Shown here one piece after another: positions 25,552 through 29,819 of a stretch of 29,819 bases of DNA (positions are counted from its first letter, which is position 1; each line of letters opens with the position of its first letter). The translations under genes and the position numbers were made by a program. The DNA is from CAYURP01 sp964447175 (GTDB taxonomy: Bacteria; Zixibacteria; MSB-5A5; SM23-73-2): the NCBI GenBank assembly GCA_964447175.1, contig CAYURP010000032.1:1-29819 (forward strand), given 5' to 3'. The notes under the pieces were generated by a model. That model saw only the letters and a program-made list of their open reading frames with translations. It made no database searches and had not been told where the DNA came from.

Positions 25552-26131
25552 GTTTCACCACTTTTTCTATCCAGAAAAGACAAACTGCGATAACGATCAA
25601 AATATTTATAACCTGCCATACCCAGAGATGGATCAGCTCCGAGGCTTTAACAGAGAAGTTACCTACCCCAACGATCAAGATGATTCTGATAATATTAGTT
25701 ACGTATAAAATCGAGCAGCCCAAAAGAATTCCCCAGAGTTTCTTTCTGATGCTGGTGGGATAGGCAATAATACCAGCCAGAAGAATCATCATCTCGAAAA
25801 TACCGGTGCATTCCGCCACAATAGCGCAGGAATAGTTACCCGAACTGAGGTGCTTACCGTTCACTGTTGTCTTGATCTGTAAAAGGTTCAGAAGAAATCC
25901 GGAGATTCAGGCAGTGAACTTCTCCAGAGTGCCCATAGTTATATCAGAGTTCACCACAAAATAACTAAATGAGGGTAAAAGGATAACCAGAAGCAAGGCA
26001 AAGATAATGCAGAACCGGATAAAGTCTTTTTCGCCTTTGCTCCGGGTTTTCTTGGATTTATCCGGTTTTCTTTTGTCCTTTTTTTTCGCACAGGTATAAT
26101 ATAACCTAAATTCTATTTTATTCAAGTCCAA
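25520..26131 (-). pseudogene. Exosortase/archaeosortase (exosortase H-like), frame interrupted by TGA
   Basis: Two stretches in the same minus frame, 25910-26131 and 25520-25906, are separated only by a TGA at 25907-25909. Together they make 203 codons, the size of a small exosortase. The first part has a basic N-terminus and a membrane helix (FCIIFALLLVILLPSFSYFV). After the TGA come ISGFLLNLLQI and then the catalytic region: Cys108 in AECTGIFEMM, Arg149 in YVTNIIRI and His168 in ELIHLWVWQ, the transpeptidase triad of the superfamily. The CTGIFEMMILLA text resembles exosortase H, which processes C-terminal sorting signals at the membrane. A Trp at the TGA would be natural (TGG to TGA). It may be a dead gene, a sequence error or a split. 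The frame opens with TTG at 26131; no Shine-Dalgarno sequence is clear. A GTG at 25864 could start a truncated form, but it lacks the N-terminal helix. Confidence 0.72.
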
Positions 26132-26192
26132 GTTTCAGCAGAAAGTAAGAAATAGCACTCATAGGGCAGGGAATTCATCCCCCCCTTCTTTC

Positions 26193-26228
26193 TGGTTTGA
26201 CCAGTGGCCTTTGCCACTGGTCAAACCA
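26193..26228. repeat. Perfect 16-bp palindrome, family copy 2
   Basis: TGGTTTGACCAGTGGC (26193-26208) is exactly complementary to GCCACTGGTCAAACCA (26213-26228) with a CTTT loop. Its core aligns with 4138-4161, and a further GCATTGGTTAAGG follows at about 26238. The element is a candidate dispersed palindromic repeat. Confidence 0.85.
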
Positions 26229-26300
26229 CTATCCTTTGCATTGGTTAAGGAGACAATGTAGGTATAGAGCTCCGTATCCACCAGAGAATCTTCTCTCCTG

Positions 26301-26327
26301 TAGCACAGGTTGTCTCAACCTGTGCTA
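26301..26327. repeat. Perfect 12-bp palindrome
   Basis: TAGCACAGGTTG (26301-26312) pairs with CAACCTGTGCTA (26316-26327) around TCT. The sequence differs from the copy at 26193 and may represent a second repeat family. Confidence 0.8.
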
Positions 26328-26566
26328 ATCACTGCCATTAAAATGAATCCTCATTCGTTATATTCCGACGCATCAAAACAAACCTAAGCGTGGTACAGGT
26401 ATAAAACCTCGACCACATTAACTACTGACAACTGAAAACTAACCCCCAGACAAATAATCACCATTTTTATTTCCTGTCTCTCTCGCATCAATTATTAAAA
26501 AAAGATTATAACATACCTCTAATTAATATATGAGGGGATTTTAATATTTGATAATGGCAAAACATT

Positions 26567-26979
26567 TGGCGCCAAATTATATTAGTGCAGATGAGCATAA
26601 AGTCGTTTCAACTCATTGTTAGGACGGAAGATACTGCAAGGCGTTTTTTGAGGAAGTGGTTGTTTAAAAATCATCGTCATTTCTGCATAAGGTGCAAGAG
26701 CTATAGAGTCTATACTGATAAATTCCGAGAGTGTGATGCTCTGATGTTTTGTGGTTATCGTCATCTTAGAGTGGATCAGGAGAAGATCTTCTCTTCCAGA
26801 AAAATCTATATTAATGGCCTGGAGGGTTTCTTGAGCTATGCTAAAGAAAGACTGATTAAATATCATGGCGTCTCTTTTAAAAAATTTCCCTTGTATTTGA
26901 AAGAAATGGAGTTTAGATATAACCATAGAAACCAAAATGTCTTTGAAATTTTAATTAAAAACTATACAATTTAGTGCCA
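26567..26979 (+). mobile_element. Deleted ISXO2-like element (IS1595 family)
   Basis: The element of about 413 bases is bounded by imperfect terminal inverted repeats: TGGCGCCAAATTATAT at the left (26567-26582) and, read inward from the right end at 26979, TGGCACTAAATTGTAT; 13 of 16 positions match. It contains a transposase remnant lacking its catalytic core. The eight flanking bases on the two sides (AAAACATT and GATCTTTT) do not match, so no target duplication is visible. It is a non-autonomous derivative. Confidence 0.7.
26591..26974 (+). pseudogene. ISXO2-like transposase with internal deletion
   Basis: The 127-residue frame joins the two ends of an IS1595-family transposase. The N-terminal part (SIKSFQLIVRTEDTARRFLR then FCIRCKSYRVY) is the helical start and the first CxxC of the zinc ribbon. 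From about residue 46 it jumps to the C-terminal end: ALMFCGYRHLRVDQEKIF, INGLEGFLSYAKERLIKYHG, LYLKEMEFRYNHRNQN. The DDE catalytic core between them, roughly 130-150 residues in full-length relatives, is missing, and yet the reading frame is intact. It cannot be an active transposase. The ATG at 26591 is preferred to a GTG at 26585, which lies at the edge of the terminal repeat. Confidence 0.82.
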
Positions 26980-27050
26980 GATCTTTTATAATCACCTTAA
27001 TTTAAATTATGTTTGTGAAAATATCTCTGATAATCCATCCACAAAATCTG

Positions 27051-27079
27051 TTGACAAAAACGATTTCTTCAGTTAGTAT
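27051..27079 (+). promoter_or_regulatory. Sigma-70-type promoter for the SRPBCC gene
   Basis: TTGACA (27051-27056) and TAGTAT (27074-27079) are 17 bases apart. Transcription should start near 27086, giving a 39-base leader that contains the GGAGG ribosome site before the ATG at 27125. Confidence 0.65.
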
Positions 27080-27124
27080 AGAAAATAAAATTTGATTTGT
27101 TATAACTGTCCGGAGGCAGTTTGA

Positions 27125-27559
27125 ATGGAAAATATCGAGTTTATGATGGATATCAACGCACCCAAAGAGAAGGTCTGGGATAGTTTAATTGATCAACAAA
27201 AGTTGCGAAAATGGTGGGGTGAGGAAAATTTGAAAATCGAACCTAAGATGGGAGGTCAGTTCTCAGAATCCCATACCAGCGAAGATGGGGATGTTATCCA
27301 TATACAAGGTTGCGTTATCGCTTTGGTTCCCAATCACAGGCTCACCTTGACCTGGAAAAAGAGCAATTGGGATGGAGAGACCCTGGTCACCTTCTACTTC
27401 CTGCCCCAGAATGAAAAGACCAAACTCTATTTTCTCCATTCCGAATGGAACAATCTTTCGGCGAAAACCAGAGAAAATCAGAAATCTCTTTCCAGGGAGG
27501 AATGGAAAGAACGATTAGCCAGTTTGAAATACTTTGTGGAAAGTGAAAAATTTAGATAG
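27125..27559 (+). CDS. SRPBCC/AHSA1 domain protein
   Basis: The 144-residue protein has the AHSA1-type START-like fold signature: MDINAPKEKVWDSLIDQQKLRKWWG at its N-terminus (the fold's first strand, helix and the WW motif), GGQFSESHTSEDGDVIHIQG, and VPNHRLTLTWKKS. Such proteins bind hydrophobic ligands or act as Aha1-like co-factors; no specific ligand can be read. GGAGG upstream of the ATG and a good promoter show that it is a one-gene unit, convergent with the lipoprotein gene at 27735. It lies just beyond the transposon remnant. The C-terminal helix (SREEWKERLASLKYFVESE) is normal for the family. Confidence 0.85.
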   Translation: MENIEFMMDINAPKEKVWDSLIDQQKLRKWWGEENLKIEPKMGGQFSESHTSEDGDVIHIQGCVIALVPNHRLTLTWKKSNWDGETLVTFYFLPQNEKTKLYFLHSEWNNLSAKTRENQKSLSREEWKERLASLKYFVESEKFR

Positions 27560-27734
27560 CCCCTACCTTAAAAGAATTCCAATTTATTTTACCATTGCTA
27601 ATTATTAAAAAAGTAAGCTAAGACTGTTCTTTATTATTTTATTTATCATTTTCCTTTAAGACAACAAAAGGGATCGACTCTTTTTCAGCAGAACTCCGAT
27701 AATTCTTACCATTAATGAAATTGGCTATAGAATA

Positions 27735-28343
27735 TTATTTTAAATTATACCGGTGAAGTTCAAAAGGGTAGGGAGGGTGTCCCACCAGGGGTTGCAAAAT
27801 GAACTTAACCATTCCCACATCCTTTGCGTAAAAATAGCTTCCCAACTCCTCTGAACCACCAGATAGGAAATGAGCTCTGGTTACTATTTTTATACAATCA
27901 CCGTATTTCTTTCCACTTTTTAGTTCCACATCAAGGGGCTCTTTTTCCTGATAAGCAAAAACCTCATATTGTCCGGTAACAGAGTAAAGCTCCCAATCTG
28001 CCTCCACCTCAGCTTTGTTTATGAAAAGAATTCTCCTCTGGTTATAGTCTGATGTGTCAGCAAGAATAACAGTATCACTTTTTATGTGGATGAAACCATA
28101 ATAAGGCAGAAAATCTGAGCTGTATAAATATCCTTTGAAACCGAAAAGGGTGATGGTATCCCCGATTTCCTCCCTTAGAAAAACCGAATCCTGATCCGCT
28201 GAATCGTAATAGGCGTATTCCCACCAGTTTCCCGGGTTCAGAGGCATAAAATCTGGCGGCAGTAAAGGAGAGGGCGTGGGTTTTTTCTGGCAATATGTAA
28301 GAAGACAAAGGGAAATGAGTATCAGAACAATTCTGAACCTCAA
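27735..28343 (-). CDS. Predicted lipoprotein, paralogue of the 24406-25053 protein
   Basis: The 202-residue protein has a signal sequence (MRFRIVLILISLCLLTYC; Cys18 likely lipidated, although Tyr at -1 is unusual for a lipobox). The mature part opens with PPDFMPLNPGNWWEYAYYD, matching the PL-x2-GN-x-WEY pattern of the other lipoprotein. Towards the end, KKYGDCIKI ... YFYAKDVGMVKF also aligns with it. Function is unknown; the pattern suggests a beta-rich secreted domain. It starts five bases after the ridA stop, so the two genes are very likely cotranscribed, which need not mean a shared function. Confidence 0.75.
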   Translation of the reverse strand: MRFRIVLILISLCLLTYCQKKPTPSPLLPPDFMPLNPGNWWEYAYYDSADQDSVFLREEIGDTITLFGFKGYLYSSDFLPYYGFIHIKSDTVILADTSDYNQRRILFINKAEVEADWELYSVTGQYEVFAYQEKEPLDVELKSGKKYGDCIKIVTRAHFLSGGSEELGSYFYAKDVGMVKFILQPLVGHPPYPFELHRYNLK

Positions 28344-28348
28344 ATTCT

Positions 28349-28759
28349 TTATTCTCCTTTTTGAGCCTGCTCCTTCACATAAGCCACAGCATCAATCTCC
28401 ACCTTGGCACCTTTGGGCAATCTGGATACCTCCACCGTGGTTCTGGCAGGGGGATTCTGTTTGAAGTATTGCTCGTATACCTCATTCATCACAGGAAAAT
28501 CATCCATAGAGGAAAGAAAAACCGTGGTCTTGATAACCATATCCATTCCAGATCCAGCAGCTTCTAAGATGGCTTTTAGATTCTCCAGGACGTTCCGCGT
28601 CTCAGTTCCCACTCCTCCGGAGATAGGGTCATTGGTCTTAGGATCAATGGATATTTGCCCCGCAGTAAAAACCAATGTTTTTTCATCCACTGTAACTGCC
28701 TGGCTGTAAGGCCCAATGGCTTTAGGAGCTTTGTTGGTTTTGATAATCACTTTAGACAT
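28349..28759 (-). CDS. ridA: RidA family enamine/imine deaminase
   Basis: RidA hydrolyses reactive enamine and imine intermediates such as 2-aminoacrylate and so protects PLP enzymes. The 136-residue sequence has IGPYSQAV (15-22), FTAGQISIDP (31-40), NVLENLKAILEAAG (57-69) and PPARTTVEVSRLPKGAKVEID. Arg106 corresponds to the substrate-binding arginine of the active RidA subgroup, and the glutamate of VEID is also kept, so activity is likely. A very strong GGAGGGAGG precedes the ATG at 28759. It heads a two-gene unit with the downstream lipoprotein. Confidence 0.94.
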   Translation of the reverse strand: MSKVIIKTNKAPKAIGPYSQAVTVDEKTLVFTAGQISIDPKTNDPISGGVGTETRNVLENLKAILEAAGSGMDMVIKTTVFLSSMDDFPVMNEVYEQYFKQNPPARTTVEVSRLPKGAKVEIDAVAYVKEQAQKGE

Positions 28760-28798
28760 AACAACCTCCCTCCTTCAGGTTAAACCTATCTACTTACA

Positions 28799-28825
28799 AT
28801 TAAAATATTTTTAAATTAATGTCAA
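28799..28825 (-). promoter_or_regulatory. Candidate ridA promoter
   Basis: On the minus strand a perfect TTGACA (28820-28825) is followed after 15 bases by TTTAAT (28799-28804). The short spacer lowers the score. It would give a leader of about 35 bases before ridA. Confidence 0.4.
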
Positions 28826-28934
28826 GATATATTGATATTTTTTTCCTCTACTGAATGAGGAAGAAAAACTAAAGAAACACTCATTAGCGAAGAGGTATGA
28901 GAGTTTTAAATCAAACTGAAAAGCGGGATTGGTT

Positions 28935-29555
28935 CTAAGTGCCGTGAGCCTTTACCCAGGTTAGGATGGTCTCAAGAGTTGTGACTATACCAGCCAAAAG
29001 CCTGGAGTAGCGTTTCAAAAGATCAGTGTACTGCCATTTGACCTTTAAAGCTTCCACAGGTAGATCCAGCATTTCCATAAGAGTTTTTTTGAAGATTTCG
29101 TCCATATACTTGAGGATAAAATACGGGTTATCAGAGATCTCCGGACTATTGATTTCTCCTTTAGCTATTAATTCCTTAAAGTTCTCAATTTTCTCAAGTA
29201 TTACGGTTCCAAAACACCAGGGAGACATAATCACAGCAAAGGAAGTTGAGTCTTCGTAAAAGCCATATACATTTTTCAAAATCAGATCAACTAATAACTT
29301 TCTTGCCCTGTAAAAGGACAGAGTTTCCATCTTCTGCGGATCACATTCTGTCATCTTCTCTTGAAGTCGTTTTTTCTCAGCAAGACACTTTTTCTCAGCA
29401 TTTTCCAGAAAGGTGTAGAAATCCTCAAAATAAACCTTAGCATCTTCATTTATGGTAAAGATATAATATCCACCCTCGTCCTTATGGACTTTGGGCTCTT
29501 TGATCTTTTTTAATCTATCTTTTGGAAAACCTCTTTTTATACCATTGGTGAGCAT
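28935..29555 (-). CDS. Hypothetical protein, unrecognised family
   Basis: I do not recognise this 206-residue protein. It has no signal peptide and is predicted mostly helical and soluble. The N-terminal 25 residues are basic (NGIKRGFPKDRLKKIKEPKV), a short YYIFTINEDAKVYFEDFY segment follows, and a charged helix (NAEKKCLAEKKRLQEKM, about 62-78) could form a coiled coil. The C-terminal half has FAVIMSPWCFGTVILEKIENF and KRYSRLLAGIVTTLETILTW. I chose the ATG at 29555 because AAGGAG lies seven bases upstream; a TTG at 29633 would add 26 residues but has no ribosome site. It is alone in its transcription unit as far as the window shows. Confidence 0.7.
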   Translation of the reverse strand: MLTNGIKRGFPKDRLKKIKEPKVHKDEGGYYIFTINEDAKVYFEDFYTFLENAEKKCLAEKKRLQEKMTECDPQKMETLSFYRARKLLVDLILKNVYGFYEDSTSFAVIMSPWCFGTVILEKIENFKELIAKGEINSPEISDNPYFILKYMDEIFKKTLMEMLDLPVEALKVKWQYTDLLKRYSRLLAGIVTTLETILTWVKAHGT

Positions 29556-29819
29556 CTCTTGCTCCTTTTCTTGAGATTTCTTCCATCTCTTAGAAAGAGC
29601 AAATAATATGCCTTGAGGGAGTTTAAAAATCAACGAGTGTAATAGTTTTATCTTGGTCCTAATATCTTAAGATATAGATGGTTATGAAAAAGGGGTGAAA
29701 CCTTTCAAGAAGCTAAATCCATGATAGTATGCAACCGGCTTCAGCTAAGCTGCAAGAGAAAAGAATTTCGAGAAATAATTATTCAAGGTGGAGTCCAATT
29801 CCCCCCTAAGATTTCTGCT
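29556..29819. other. Right-end intergenic stretch
   Basis: No gene is evident. A perfect 14-base palindrome ATATCTTAAGATAT lies at 29662-29675, upstream of the hypothetical gene, and could be an operator or chance AT symmetry. Confidence 0.4.

Larger units (their letters stand above)
26132..26566. other. Intergenic region with palindromes, upstream of the exosortase gene
   Basis: No coding sequence is evident. It holds two strong hairpins, listed separately, an AGAGAATCTTCTCT dyad near 26283-26296, a run of seven C at 26178-26184 shared with the region near 1784, and an ACTGACAACTGAAAACTAA-like low-complexity stretch near 26424-26443. It looks like a collecting site for small repeats beside the transposon remnant. 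Confidence 0.6.

Noticed and set aside
25907..25909. Selenocysteine at the exosortase TGA
   Set aside because: The position is not the catalytic cysteine, and no selenocysteine insertion hairpin was recognised just after it.
26098..26125. TTGAAT-16-TATATT promoter on the minus strand before the exosortase gene
   Set aside because: It lies inside the predicted coding start, and no in-frame ATG, GTG or TTG follows it before the membrane helix. Chance AT-rich similarity is likely unless the N-terminus is misread.
3..26131. Genetic code with TGA as Trp or Gly, suggested by two in-frame TGA codons
   Set aside because: TGA ends murG, ftsW, murD, murE and murF at the expected family lengths, four of them in ATGA overlaps with the next gene. 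The standard bacterial code fits.

Overview
The window reads as a chromosomal segment of an uncultured diderm-type bacterium, probably from a metagenome assembly: base composition is moderately AT-rich and one scaffold gap of ten N is present. The murein genes are complete enough to infer a meso-diaminopimelate peptidoglycan (MurE carries DNPR). The mix of a bacterial tricorn protease, a TolB/TPR-type protein, an exosortase, small lipoproteins with a PL-GN-WEY motif and many intergenic palindromes recalls candidate phyla around the FCB group (Zixibacteria, KSB1, WOR-3 and relatives). That placement is inference only.

Layout, left to right. Positions 1-1754 hold the 3' part of a TPR gene whose frame is broken by a TGA near the window edge. 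Positions 2108-2353 hold rpmB on the plus strand, converging on a B12-binding-type radical SAM gene (2371-4032, minus). Positions 4257-7523 encode a secreted tricorn-like S41 protease. A 590-base intergenic region full of hairpins follows and ends in the terminator of the main operon.

The centre, 8116-24091 on the minus strand, is a compact division and cell wall (dcw) cluster. In transcription order it is mraZ, rsmH, ftsL, ftsI, murE, murF, mraY, murD, ftsW, murG, murC, ftsQ, ftsA, ftsZ. Four junctions are ATGA overlaps. The genes make UDP-MurNAc-pentapeptide (murC, D, E, F), lipid I and II (mraY, murG), polymerise and crosslink septal murein (ftsW, ftsI) and build the Z ring and divisome (ftsZ, A, Q, L). 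murB and ddl are absent from the cluster. Upstream of mraZ lie a promoter and three GTGG boxes at 10-base spacing, a clear candidate MraZ operator.

The right side, 24406-29819, is accessory. It holds a lipoprotein, a membrane protein and an exosortase-H-like gene broken by an in-frame TGA; a deleted ISXO2-like (IS1595 family) element with terminal inverted repeats; an AHSA1/SRPBCC protein with a good promoter; a second lipoprotein related to the first and following ridA; and one unrecognised protein. I saw no tRNA, rRNA, CRISPR array or known riboswitch.
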